NCBI RefSeq assembly: GCF_900104215.1
Contig: NZ_FMXO01000018.1
Coordinates: forward strand, 1 to 64,000
Direction of reading: 5' to 3'
Length of the DNA stretch: 64,000 nt
Source: Desulfonatronum thiosulfatophilum
Lineage (GTDB): Bacteria; Desulfobacterota; Desulfovibrionia; Desulfovibrionales; Desulfonatronaceae
The notes under the pieces were generated by a model. That model saw only the letters and a list, made by a program, of their open reading frames with translations. It was not told where the DNA came from and ran no database searches. A program made the translations under genes and the position numbers. Numbering within the stretch: the first letter of the stretch is position 1; each line of letters begins with the position of its first letter. Shown in pieces: positions 49,893 through 58,977 of the stretch.

Positions 49893-52670
49893 GTCAGTGT
49901 AGCGGCGCATCAGATACTTTTCCCCTTCAACCAACAGGAAGAGTACCACTCCAAAAACAAAGATCCGCAGCCACGTCGTGAGGTCCACTGCTTCGGTGCG
50001 GAAGAGAAACTGCATCGGCGGGGCGTAGGTAAATCCCAGCTGCAGGACGGCCAGTACAAGAATGGACCAGAGTACGGCAGTGCTGCCCGTGAAGGCCGTA
50101 AGGCGCATGGAACTCTCGAATATGAACCTGCTGTTGAACAGGTAGCAGACTTGGCCGAAGACCAAGGTGTTGATGGCCACGGTGGCGGCCAGATCCTGTG
50201 AAGCGTTGCCGCCCAGCATGTACACGTAGTGGCCCAGGGCGCCAATGGTCAACAACAACGAAACAAAGGAGATCCGCCAGAGCAGAAACCGGGATACCAA
50301 CGGCTCGTCCGCTTTCCGGGGCGGACGTCGCATCACGTTGCTTTCCGCCGGCTCAAACGCGAGAGCCAGAGCCAGGGATACCGCCGTGACCATGTTGATC
50401 CACAGGATCTGCGGTGGCGAGATGGGCAGAGCGAACTCGCCGCCCGCGCCGGCCGCACCTATCCCCAGAAATATTGCCGCGATGACCACCAGTGCCTGTC
50501 CGCCGTTGGTGGGCAGGATGAACAGAATGGCTTTTTTGATGTTGTCGTAAACCGTGCGACCTTCTTCAACGGCATTGGCGATGGAGGCGAAATTGTCGTC
50601 CGCCAGGACCATGTCCGAGGACTCCTTGGCCGCTTCGGTCCCGCTTTGGCCCATGGCCACTCCGACGTCCGCCCGCTTTAACGCCGGGGCATCATTTACA
50701 CCGTCACCGGTCATGGCCACGATCTTGTCTTTGGCCTGCAGGGCCGTCACGATGCGCAGCTTGTGCTCTGGCGAGACCCGGGCAAATATGTCCACGTCCG
50801 GAATCTGCTCCTGAAGCTGCTCATCGCTCATGGACTCGATATCCTTGCCCGTGAGTGCTGTTTTGCCGTCTCCGATCCCCAACTGCAGGCCGATGGCCGT
50901 GGCCGTGACCACGTGATCCCCTGTGATCATTTTGACTCGAATGCCGGCACTGTCGCAATCTTCCATGGATTCACAGTCGCCGATCAACTTTTCCGCGGCT
51001 TGCACGGCTTCGTCCCGGGGCGGATCGATGATTCCGTACAGCCCAAGGAAGATGAAGCCTTCAGCCACGTCATCCATGTTCAGTTTGTCCTGGCCGTTGT
51101 CCAGGGGACGAATGGCCAGCCCAAGCAAACGTTGGCCCTTGGAGGCGATTTTTTGTTCTTCGTCCTCCCAGAAGGAAGGATCAAGCGACTCGTCGCCGTC
51201 TTCGGTCCGTTGCGTCGAGCAACGTTCCAGAACTTTTTCCGGCGCCCCTTTCAAGATGATCAGGCCACCTGATTCGGAGTGACGGTGCAAAGTGGCCATG
51301 AATTTTTGTTCCGAACTGAAGGGAATTGCATCCAGACGTTCATATTGATCATTTTCCTCCTCCTGATCCAGGCCGGCCTTCAAGGCCGCCGTGATCAGGG
51401 CGGATTCCGTCGGCGCTCCCTGAGCCTTCCAGTTGCCGTCCGTTTTTGTGACCTCGGCTTCGTTACAGAGCAAACCAAAGCGCAACAGATCCAGGATGGG
51501 CCCCTTTTCCTGGCGTGGATCAAATTTTTCATCATCGAGTTGAAAATCGCCCTCCGGAGCATAGCCGACCCCGGAAAGAGTCACGGTTCTGTCCCGCGTG
51601 CGCAAGGTTTGGACGGTCATTTCGTTGCGGGTCAGTGTGCCGGTTTTGTCCGTGCAGATCACGCTCACCGAGCCGAGCGTTTCCACCGCGGGCAGATGGC
51701 GGATGATCGCATTGCGCTTGGCCATGCGCTGCACGCCGATGGCCAGGGTAATGGTCACAATAGCTGGTAGACCTTCGGGGATGGCGGCCACGGCCAAACC
51801 CACGGCAGCCATGAACATCTCACCCGGTGCAAAGCCTTGGAAGAAGTACCCGAAAGCGAAGGTCACGCCAGCCATGGCGATGATGGCAACACTGAGTATG
51901 TTGCCGAAGCGTCCGAGTTGCTTGAGCAGCGGAGTGGTCAGTGTTTCCACGTCCGACAGCATTTCACTGATCCTGCCGATCTCCGTATCCGATCCGGTTC
52001 CGACCACCAAGCCCCGACCTTGCCCATAGGCGACCATGGTGCCGGAAAAGGCCATGCTGGAACGATCGCCCAGGGAATCATCCTTGTCCACAGGCTCGGT
52101 ATCCTTTTCCACGGGAACGGATTCTCCGGTGAGGGCGGCTTCCTCTATCTGAAGATCGCGGGATTTGAACAGGCGGATGTCCGCCGGGATCTTGTCGCCC
52201 GCATTGAGCAGGATCACATCCCCCGGGACCAGTTCCTTGGCCTCGATCTCTTTTTTCTTGCCGTCGCGCAGAACCACGGCCGAAGGGGAGAGCATGTTCC
52301 GGATGCTATCCAGGGATTTTTCGGCTTTCCCTTCCTGGATGAAGCCGATCATTGCATTTACAAGCACCACGCCGAGGATGACACCCATGTCCAACCACTC
52401 GGCGAGCAGTCCCGTGATTACGGCTGCAGCCAGAAGCAGATAGATAAGAACGTTGTTGAACTGGGCCAGGAAGCGCATCAACGCGCTGCGGCCTTTGGTT
52501 TGGGGCAATTCGTTCGGGCCGTATTTTTCCAGTCGACTGTCCGCTTCAGATGCACTCAATCCTTTGGTGTCGCTCTCCAACCGCTCGAGAACCTCGGAAA
52601 TGGAAAAGGAATGCCACGGGGTTTTTTCCGTCTTTTTTTCGGAGTGCTGCGGGGTTTCATTTTTCATCAT
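49884..52670 (-). CDS. P-type cation-transporting ATPase
   Basis: A 928-residue P2-type ATPase. A cation_ATPase_N domain (residues about 10-80) is followed by the actuator motif TGES, the transmembrane IPEGLPAIVT site, the phosphorylation site DKTGTLT and the hinge TGDGVNDAPALKRADVGVAMG. The sixth helix reads INMVTAVSLALALAFEPAE. Calcium pumps of the SERCA type have an aspartate (VTDG) at that site, so a calcium role is not assured and the ion is unassigned. The start is one of two adjacent ATGs (52670, 52667). It follows the uspA-like gene by 75 bases on the same strand. Confidence 0.9.
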   Translation of the reverse strand: MMKNETPQHSEKKTEKTPWHSFSISEVLERLESDTKGLSASEADSRLEKYGPNELPQTKGRSALMRFLAQFNNVLIYLLLAAAVITGLLAEWLDMGVILGVVLVNAMIGFIQEGKAEKSLDSIRNMLSPSAVVLRDGKKKEIEAKELVPGDVILLNAGDKIPADIRLFKSRDLQIEEAALTGESVPVEKDTEPVDKDDSLGDRSSMAFSGTMVAYGQGRGLVVGTGSDTEIGRISEMLSDVETLTTPLLKQLGRFGNILSVAIIAMAGVTFAFGYFFQGFAPGEMFMAAVGLAVAAIPEGLPAIVTITLAIGVQRMAKRNAIIRHLPAVETLGSVSVICTDKTGTLTRNEMTVQTLRTRDRTVTLSGVGYAPEGDFQLDDEKFDPRQEKGPILDLLRFGLLCNEAEVTKTDGNWKAQGAPTESALITAALKAGLDQEEENDQYERLDAIPFSSEQKFMATLHRHSESGGLIILKGAPEKVLERCSTQRTEDGDESLDPSFWEDEEQKIASKGQRLLGLAIRPLDNGQDKLNMDDVAEGFIFLGLYGIIDPPRDEAVQAAEKLIGDCESMEDCDSAGIRVKMITGDHVVTATAIGLQLGIGDGKTALTGKDIESMSDEQLQEQIPDVDIFARVSPEHKLRIVTALQAKDKIVAMTGDGVNDAPALKRADVGVAMGQSGTEAAKESSDMVLADDNFASIANAVEEGRTVYDNIKKAILFILPTNGGQALVVIAAIFLGIGAAGAGGEFALPISPPQILWINMVTAVSLALALAFEPAESNVMRRPPRKADEPLVSRFLLWRISFVSLLLTIGALGHYVYMLGGNASQDLAATVAINTLVFGQVCYLFNSRFIFESSMRLTAFTGSTAVLWSILVLAVLQLGFTYAPPMQFLFRTEAVDLTTWLRIFVFGVVLFLLVEGEKYLMRRYTDAR

Positions 52671-52745
52671 TCGACTCTTTGTTGCTGATTTGAGAAAAGA
52701 CCTGCTCCGCATGGAGGGATATTCTCGATTAATGCCATTGCAAAA

Positions 52746-53639
52746 TTATTCGGAAAGTCGGCAGGTAGAAGGGCTGACCCACAAGGCCGCGCCATCCAGT
52801 TTTGCCAGAAGGGTCCTGCTGACCGAGCCCATGGAAAAAAAGCCCGGAGCGGACGTGCCGGTTCGGCCGACGGCAACCACCGCATATCGACCGTTCTCGG
52901 CTTCCTGGAGCAGAGCTTGCGCGGGTTTGGAAGATTGCAGGATTTTGGTTTGGATCCGTTCTCTGGACACGCCGTTGTTCAGGACCGAGGTCAAGGCGTG
53001 ATCGAAAAAAGAGTGTGCATCCGGATCGGGAGTCGATGAATCACCGTTCACATGGGCCAGCACCACGGAGTGATCCGGCTGATCAGCCATCACGAATCCG
53101 ACATGATCGGCAATCTGGACGCAGGGCTCGGAGCCGTCCACGGCAACCAAAACATTCCTGCGTTTGCTTTCGGTCCGTTGGCAAACCCAGATGGGGAAGG
53201 ACAAATCTTCGTTCATGATGGATTTCGTGACGCTGTCCACGAAAAGTTCCTCAAACCGCGAAAGTCCGCGTCGACCAAGGACAAGGGCATCGTAATGCCC
53301 TTTGGCGCACTCCTGAATTAAATCCTTGGCAGATCCAAACTGGCTGTAAATGAACTTTGTGGCAACATTGCTCGAGGAAAAACCGGAACTCACCAACATG
53401 GCGCGTCCTTTTTCCAGAAGCTCGTCAGCCCGCTGCTGCTGTGCCTTTTTCCAGCCATCCGTCCATTTTTTTCGCTGGTAGACATCACTGTCATCCAGAT
53501 AAACGGACGGAGGTTGCGGGGCAACATAGAGCAGCGTCAATCGAATGTGGTGTTTGTGGAGAAAAAAGTGATTGATGAAGCGTCCGGCAAGAAATGAGCT
53601 TTGATCGTCGCCAATTGCAAGCAAGAAGTGTTTTTCCAT
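52746..53639 (-). CDS. Tandem universal stress protein (UspA family)
   Basis: A 297-residue protein of two Usp domains. The first half has a degenerate nucleotide site (LVLGRRGLSRFEEL). The second half carries NVLVAVDGSEP at its start and the ATP-binding VAVGRTGTSAPGFFSMGSVSRTLL (GxxG-9x-GS/T). It may bind ATP through the second domain. The ATG follows AGAGG. It is the first gene of a likely two-gene unit with the P-type ATPase, suggesting an ion or envelope stress response. Confidence 0.87.
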   Translation of the reverse strand: MEKHFLLAIGDDQSSFLAGRFINHFFLHKHHIRLTLLYVAPQPPSVYLDDSDVYQRKKWTDGWKKAQQQRADELLEKGRAMLVSSGFSSSNVATKFIYSQFGSAKDLIQECAKGHYDALVLGRRGLSRFEELFVDSVTKSIMNEDLSFPIWVCQRTESKRRNVLVAVDGSEPCVQIADHVGFVMADQPDHSVVLAHVNGDSSTPDPDAHSFFDHALTSVLNNGVSRERIQTKILQSSKPAQALLQEAENGRYAVVAVGRTGTSAPGFFSMGSVSRTLLAKLDGAALWVSPSTCRLSE

Positions 53640-54248
53640 TCCAGATCCTCTTTTCGACTGATGCGGCGAAGCTGCGTTATGACAAAGTGGGGCTACTCCT
53701 CATCTGAGGCTCGACCTGTCTTGAATTTGAAGCCTCGCAGAGATTTCACCGATTGCGCCATGACCATTACCTGAAGAACAGGCATGTTCGTGTCCGGCAT
53801 TAGCTGAACGAATCCTGGCTCAAGCAGGCATGAGAGGCGGCAAATCCAGGCAACCGGACGAGTTCCGGGCCTGCAACAAGAATTTGCGAAGTAGATCTCA
53901 AGTGCGATTCAGAGCACTTAAAATCCGGACACGAAATGGTCGCGAAAAAACGCACCTTTTTTTCTCATAAGCATGCACTTGGGGGACAACCCTCGTCAAC
54001 CCATGTCCGCCTTCATCCTCCAGCTTCTTGTTCCGGAGCTTGCAATCTTCCGGTGAATGCCGTTGAATATGACAAAACCTATGAAGAACACGATGCGTGT
54101 TCAATGTGTCTTGAAGAGACTAGCTTTTTATTCTTAACCCAGTCGGCTGGGCCGATTCGGGGGCATCATTTTCGAATTGATTGCTATTGTTGATTTACAC
54201 GCAACTCATCGAATTGAAAGTCTGAAGCCCCAAGAACAGGAGGACGTG
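53640..54248. other. Long intergenic region without recognised genes
   Basis: This 609-base region lies between the divergent uspA-like gene and the flavin reductase gene. Short open frames on both strands (53898-54104 minus, 53936-54193 plus) overlap each other and lack ribosome sites or known motifs. I see no tRNA, array or strong terminator. It may hold promoters for both genes or a decayed gene. Confidence 0.5.
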
Positions 54249-54851
54249 ATGAAAAAATCTTTGGGAGCAAAAACGCTGGTATTTCCTACACCGGTATGGG
54301 TTGTTGGATCGTATGATCAGGAAGGAAAGCCGAACATCATGACCATCGCCTGGGGAGGGATCTGCTGCTCTAAGCCCCCCTGTCTGAACATTTCGCTGCG
54401 CAAGGCGACATACACCTATGAGTGCATCACCATGAGCCGGTCGTTCACGGTCAATGTCGCAACGGAGAATAACATCATCATGGCTGATTATTGCGGCACA
54501 GCCTCCGGAAGAACCGTGAACAAGTTCGCCGCCACCGGGCTCACCCCTGTCAGGAGCGAATTGGTGGATGCGCCGTATATCGAGGAATTTCCCCTGATAG
54601 CCGAATGCCGCCTGCTGCAAACAGTTGACCTGGGACTGCATACCATGTTCATCGGAGAAATTCTGGACATCAAAGCCGATGCCGCGGTGCTCATGGAAGA
54701 AGGGCTCCCGGATGTGGAAAAACTTCGTCCCGCGGTCTTTGGGCCGGTGGTTCGTACCTACCATGGGTTGGGAGAGTATCTTGGGCCGGCGTTCACCATC
54801 GGCCAGGAAATCGAACGCCCCAAGGATGAATTGCCCAAGCGGGAGCATTGA
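54249..54851 (+). CDS. Flavin reductase-like FMN-binding protein (flavoredoxin type)
   Basis: A 200-residue protein of the flavin reductase-like domain family, similar to flavoredoxin of sulfate reducers. Motifs include PTPVWVVGSYDQEGKPNIMTIAWGG, ISLRKATYTYECI and SFTVNVAT. It binds FMN and may take part in electron transfer to sulfur compounds. The ATG at 54249 follows AGGAGG. An in-frame start at 54177 has no such site. The last four bases overlap the TTG start of the following lipoprotein gene. Confidence 0.88.
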   Translation: MKKSLGAKTLVFPTPVWVVGSYDQEGKPNIMTIAWGGICCSKPPCLNISLRKATYTYECITMSRSFTVNVATENNIIMADYCGTASGRTVNKFAATGLTPVRSELVDAPYIEEFPLIAECRLLQTVDLGLHTMFIGEILDIKADAAVLMEEGLPDVEKLRPAVFGPVVRTYHGLGEYLGPAFTIGQEIERPKDELPKREH

Positions 54852-55420
54852 GGTTTCCCGTGCGATCATGCCTTTGTTCCCAATCAATCATTGGATGTAT
54901 CTTCTGCATGCTGCTTCTGATGGGGCTTGGGGGATGCGGCGGCTACATGCAGGGCAATCTTGCGCTGGCCCGCGGAGATTACCGGCAAGCGGAACAACTC
55001 TTCCAGGAGATACTGGTTCAAAATCCCGAGGATGCCACCGCCCGGAGGCGTCTGGCCATGACCTACTTTTATATGGGAAGGGATCTTGATCCGTCATATT
55101 ATGCGCGATCAGTCCAGGAATTCAGGCGGATTGGTGAAATTCGTGATCCCACTCCGGAGGAGCAGTTTCACCACGGATTCGCCCTGATCGGAGAGGGAAG
55201 ACGGGCTGAAGGGTTCGGTCTGCTAAAGAACTTCAGCTACCCCAGGCAGTTCCGCACGCAGCAGTTCGTCCGGGAACGCGCCGCCCAACTGGAGTCGGAT
55301 CCTGATCTCACGCCCATTGAAATATTCACCCAGATGGAACGAGCCTGGAAGGAAGGAGAACAAGAAGACCTGCGGGAACGACTGGATGAACGACATGACC
55401 CATGGGACATAGGCGGATAA
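54848..55420 (+). CDS. TPR-like lipoprotein
   Basis: A 190-residue exported lipoprotein. A hydrophobic signal segment ends in LGGC, which would be lipidated. One to two tetratricopeptide-like helices follow (NLALARGDYRQAEQLFQEILVQNPEDATARRRLAMTYF pattern), then a helical C terminus. The function is unknown; outer-membrane scaffolding is a guess. The TTG start overlaps the flavin reductase stop (ATTGA). An internal ATG at 54908 would leave a shorter signal peptide. Confidence 0.7.
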   Translation: MRFPVRSCLCSQSIIGCIFCMLLLMGLGGCGGYMQGNLALARGDYRQAEQLFQEILVQNPEDATARRRLAMTYFYMGRDLDPSYYARSVQEFRRIGEIRDPTPEEQFHHGFALIGEGRRAEGFGLLKNFSYPRQFRTQQFVRERAAQLESDPDLTPIEIFTQMERAWKEGEQEDLRERLDERHDPWDIGG

Positions 55421-55476
55421 AGACTTTTTTATAATTCAAGTAGTTGGAGATGCCAATAGGCACGGAAAGTACAGAG

Positions 55477-55506
55477 AAGGGAGGACTGCGTTGCATTCCT
55501 CCCTTC
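55477..55506. repeat. Hairpin upstream of the DUF554 gene
   Basis: GAAGGGAGGA (55477-55486) pairs with TCCTCCCTTC (55497-55506) around a 10-base loop. No clear T run follows. It lies 57 bases after the lipoprotein stop and 20 bases before the DUF554 start, so it may be a weak terminator or a leader structure. Confidence 0.5.
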
Positions 55507-55526
55507 TTAGCGCTACACACCGCGCC

Positions 55527-56216
55527 ATGCCCATTGGAACACTTATCAATGCCGCGGCCATCATTCTCGGCAGCCTGCTCGGTTTGCTGCTCGGCGGACG
55601 TTTTTCAGACCGTTATCGAACCCTGGTCTATCACTCCATCGGATTGTGCGTTCTGGTCATCGGTCTGCACATGGCCCTGAGCTTCGACAATGTCCTGATT
55701 CTTGTCTTTTCCATGCTCTGCGGCGCGTTGTGCGGCCAACTCCTGCGCCTGGACGAACGATTGATCAGCGCCGGCAACATGCTCAAGACGCGTCTCGGCT
55801 CCAAGGACGCCCGTTTCACCGACGGCTTCGTCACGGCCTCGCTTCTGTTTTGCATCGGTTCCATGGCCATTCTCGGATCCATCGATGAGGGCATCCGCGG
55901 TGACCGCACCATCCTGCTGACAAAATCCATTCTTGACGGATTCATTTGCATCCCCTTGGCTTCCACCTACGGTATCGGGGTGCTTTTCTCCTTCCTCTCC
56001 ATTCTCCTCTACCAGGGCTCCATCACCCTCCTGGCCGGCCAGGCCCAAGGTGTCTTCACCGATCCGATCATCAATCAGCTCACTTCCACCGGCGGCCTTC
56101 TGATCATGGGCATCGGCATCAATCTCCTGGACCTGAAAAACATCAACGTCACCAACATGCTCCCGGCGCTTGTCTTCGCTGTGCTTTTCACTGTTTTCTT
56201 GCCGGCGGCGTTTTGA
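55527..56216 (+). CDS. DUF554 family membrane protein
   Basis: A 229-residue inner-membrane protein with about seven hydrophobic segments. The N terminus MPIGTLINAAAIILGSLLGLLLG and the FVTASLLFCIGSMAILGSIDEG segment are typical of DUF554 (YqgA/YdfK). The transported molecule is unknown. The ATG at 55527 matches family N termini, although an in-frame ATG exists at 55491 and no clear ribosome site is seen for either. Confidence 0.85.
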   Translation: MPIGTLINAAAIILGSLLGLLLGGRFSDRYRTLVYHSIGLCVLVIGLHMALSFDNVLILVFSMLCGALCGQLLRLDERLISAGNMLKTRLGSKDARFTDGFVTASLLFCIGSMAILGSIDEGIRGDRTILLTKSILDGFICIPLASTYGIGVLFSFLSILLYQGSITLLAGQAQGVFTDPIINQLTSTGGLLIMGIGINLLDLKNINVTNMLPALVFAVLFTVFLPAAF

Positions 56217-56420
56217 TTGCCCGACGCAGGTGAAATGCGCGGATTTGAAAGCCACCTAGTCTGAATGCATTTCAGACTGCGATGAAAAGTTGCTGAAGAT
56301 ATGCCGTTTTGATAGCTTTTTCCCAGCTCTACTGAAATCCACGAATCGCCCTTATGTCCGAAACCTGAGACAATGGTGCCTTCCGTTATTCGAAAGCATG
56401 ATTGGAACCACGATCTCCCA

Positions 56421-57494
56421 ATGAAAAAGCCTGAATTCGTCAAGCAAAAAATCATGCTTCGGGTGCTGTACGCACTTCTACCCGTCATCGTAGCGGGCAC
56501 CTATTTTTTCGGGCTACGCGTTTTGGCCGTGCTCGCCGTTTCCATGTTTTTCGCCTTCCTGACGGAATGGTTCATGGCCTCGCGGCGAGGCGGCAAGGTT
56601 ACCCAGGCCTGTTTCGTGACCGGAGCGCTCTACGCTCTGGCGTTGCCCCCGACTATCCCGTTCTGGATCACCGCCGTAGGTATTGTGGTGGGCATTTTGT
56701 TCGGCAAGGAGCTGTTCGGCGGATTCGGCAAGAATGTCTTCAATCCGGCCATTGTGGGCCGGGCTTTTGTCTGGGTCAGCTTTCCCCTGGAAATGACCAA
56801 CCAGTTTGTGCCGGCGTTTCGTGATTTTCCCGGCGGATTCGTTCACTGGAGCATGGCCAAGGCCGGGGAGCTTCCGGACTATCTGCTCCGCGCCGGCCAT
56901 GGAGCAGTGGATGTCTTCACTTCGGCGACCCCCATGGTTGCCCGCAAGACCCATGATCATGAAACCGCGATCGGGGATCTTTTTTTCGGGGATATTGGCG
57001 GGGTATTCGCTGCCGGTGAACAAACCCTGCTCCTGGGCGCCGGTTCCATCGGCGAGGTCAGCGCCGCGGCGATCCTGCTGGGAGCCGTCTACCTGCTCTA
57101 CACCAAGACGGCGCAGTGGCGTCTGATGATCCCTCCCGTTCTGGGAGCTGGCTTTCTGTGCGTCGCCTTGCGCTACGGCCTGGGCGTCGACGCCGTCCCT
57201 CCCCTGGAGTTCACCTTGCTGTCCGGAGGCCTCCTGTACGGCGCCGTGTTCATGGTCACGGAGCCGGTCAGTGCCCCCAAATTGCCGAAGTCGCAGTGGA
57301 TATACGGGCTTTTTATCGGCATGATGATTGTCTTCTTCCGAACCTACGGTATCTTTTTCGGCGCCGTGGCCTTTGCCATTCTCCTGGGCAACATGATCGC
57401 TCCTTCCCTGGATCTCTGGTTCAAGCGCCTGTCCGCCGCGAGGTCGGCAAGGCCGATTCAGGCCAAGGCAGCCGGCATAGGGGAACGAAAATGA
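56421..57494 (+). CDS. nqrB: NqrB/RnfD-family subunit of ion-pumping oxidoreductase
   Basis: A 357-residue inner-membrane protein. About nine hydrophobic segments are present. FGKNVFNPAIVGRAFVWVSFPLEM and VTEPVSAPK are NqrB/RnfD hallmarks, and FTSATPMV carries the threonine expected to bind FMN covalently. It overlaps the nqrC-like gene by 4 bases. With nqrC and nqrD it forms only part of a Na+-translocating NADH:quinone reductase or Rnf complex. The start ATG 56421 (MKKPEFVKQK) fits the family; an upstream ATG at 56373 is less likely. Confidence 0.87.
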   Translation: MKKPEFVKQKIMLRVLYALLPVIVAGTYFFGLRVLAVLAVSMFFAFLTEWFMASRRGGKVTQACFVTGALYALALPPTIPFWITAVGIVVGILFGKELFGGFGKNVFNPAIVGRAFVWVSFPLEMTNQFVPAFRDFPGGFVHWSMAKAGELPDYLLRAGHGAVDVFTSATPMVARKTHDHETAIGDLFFGDIGGVFAAGEQTLLLGAGSIGEVSAAAILLGAVYLLYTKTAQWRLMIPPVLGAGFLCVALRYGLGVDAVPPLEFTLLSGGLLYGAVFMVTEPVSAPKLPKSQWIYGLFIGMMIVFFRTYGIFFGAVAFAILLGNMIAPSLDLWFKRLSAARSARPIQAKAAGIGERK

Positions 57495-58153
57495 AGAAGG
57501 ACTCCATCACCTATGTGCTGGGCTTCATGCTGGTTATCACCGTGTTCTTCGGCACCGGGGTTTCGCTGGTCCATCATGGAACCAAGGACATGCTAGCCCG
57601 CAACGAGCAACTTCATCGCAACCGGACCATCGCCCAGGCCTTCAATCTAGACGTGCCGGGGCGCGACGCCGAGGCCTTTGCACAAGCGGTTCAGGAACAT
57701 GTGCGCGAGTTCTCTTTGCGCACACCTGATCGCACCTGGGCTGTGTTTGAACGGGTTACTGAACATGATGACGAATCCAGGGATATCGGGTTCATTTTTC
57801 AGGGGCGTGGCGTCTGGGACATTATCCGTGGCGTCATTGTGCTTAACCCTGATTTAAATACGGTCCTCAACCTGCGGATCATGGAACAAGCCGAAACTCC
57901 GGGTCTGGGGGGGCGGATCGAGGAAGAGGGTTTTCTGGCACAGTTTCAGGGGCTGCGAATTGATTGGGAGCGACAGCCGGATCGTCGCGTGATTCTTGCA
58001 ACGGGAATGGATCCGGATGCCGAAGGCCGCGTGGACGCCATTACCGGAGCCACGGGAACGTCCCGGGCCTTGATCGAGATGCTGAACAACGAACTGCATG
58101 AATTTCGCCTCGCCTACCAGGCAAATATTCAGACCACGAATTCCGAGATGTAA
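57491..58153 (+). CDS. nqrC: NqrC/RnfG-family FMN-binding subunit
   Basis: A 220-residue protein with one N-terminal membrane helix (VLGFMLVITVFFGTGVSLV) and a periplasmic FMN-binding domain. The covalent FMN site is the threonine in DAITGATGTS, near residue 190. The TPGLGGRIEE segment is typical. Overlap with nqrB and a 3-base gap to nqrD show a tight operon. It starts MKKDSITYVLG; the open frame extends upstream within nqrB. Confidence 0.87.
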   Translation: MKKDSITYVLGFMLVITVFFGTGVSLVHHGTKDMLARNEQLHRNRTIAQAFNLDVPGRDAEAFAQAVQEHVREFSLRTPDRTWAVFERVTEHDDESRDIGFIFQGRGVWDIIRGVIVLNPDLNTVLNLRIMEQAETPGLGGRIEEEGFLAQFQGLRIDWERQPDRRVILATGMDPDAEGRVDAITGATGTSRALIEMLNNELHEFRLAYQANIQTTNSEM

Positions 58154-58156
58154 GCC

Positions 58157-58774
58157 ATGGCCGATACATCCAGAAGCATCTTTGAAAAAGGAATCTGGGC
58201 GGAAAACCCGGTCTACCGCCAGGTTCTGGGGATCTGTTCGGCTTTGGCGGTCACCAACCTGCTGACCAACACCTTGCTGATGTGCGCTGGCGTCATCTTC
58301 ACGACGGCCATGTCCAATCTCACCGTTTCGGTGTTGCGCAGTTTCATCCCCAAACGCATCCGGATGATGGTTCAGGTGTTGATCATTGCCAGTTACGTGA
58401 TGATGGTGGACATCGTGATCCGTGCCACGGCCCCAGATATTCACCGATTTATCGGACCCTACGTGGGCCTGATCATCACCAACTGCATCATCATGGGACG
58501 GGCTGAAGCCTTTGCCAGTCAGAATCGTCCTTTCCCTTCCCTGCTGGACGGCTTGGCCACGGGAATCGGCTATTCCCTGGTGCTCATCGCCATAGCCCTG
58601 GTTCGCGAACCCCTCGGTTTCGGGACGGTATTGGGCTATTCCCTTCCGGCCAAAGACCTCTGGTGGCATTCCTGGACCATCATGATCATGCCTCCGGGCG
58701 CTTTCTTCACCTTGGGACTGCTGACTTGGTGGGCCCGGGCCAAGACGGATCCCAGCCTGAAAGAAACCGGCTGA
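58157..58774 (+). CDS. nqrD: NqrD/RnfE-family membrane subunit
   Basis: A 205-residue membrane protein with about six helices. NPVYRQVLGICSALAVT and VGLIITNCIIMGRAEAFA are NqrD hallmarks and carry the cysteines that in NqrD share an iron-sulfur centre with NqrE. No nqrE, nqrF or nqrA follows; the next gene is convergent. Either the remaining subunits are encoded elsewhere or the complex is reduced. Confidence 0.88.
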   Translation: MADTSRSIFEKGIWAENPVYRQVLGICSALAVTNLLTNTLLMCAGVIFTTAMSNLTVSVLRSFIPKRIRMMVQVLIIASYVMMVDIVIRATAPDIHRFIGPYVGLIITNCIIMGRAEAFASQNRPFPSLLDGLATGIGYSLVLIAIALVREPLGFGTVLGYSLPAKDLWWHSWTIMIMPPGAFFTLGLLTWWARAKTDPSLKETG

Positions 58775-58904
58775 CAGAGGCGTTGCTCCAAACTCTTTAT
58801 TGTTCCGCGTCGCCTATCCATCTTTGCAGCTTACCCAAGTATTTTAATCCATCATCCGTACCCGGTGGCTAATAGCCGAAGCTAGCCCTGCAGGATAAAA
58901 GTAA

Positions 58905-58932
58905 CCCGGGAGGATCATTTGATCCCCCCGGG
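58905..58932. terminator. Hairpin between convergent nqrD and glutamate synthase genes
   Basis: CCCGGGAGGATCA (58905-58917) pairs with TGATCCCCCCGGG (58920-58932) with a single mismatch around a two-base centre. It is 130 bases after nqrD and 45 bases after the glutamate synthase stop, and can end both transcripts. T runs are weak on both sides. Confidence 0.65.
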
Positions 58933-58977
58933 CATTTGACTTGAGGAAACGTGAATCCGGTGCTTCCGGAATCGAAG

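Noticed and set aside
53898-54193. Overlapping short frames on both strands in the 609-base gap
   Set aside because: Neither has a ribosome site or recognisable sequence; composition looks non-coding.
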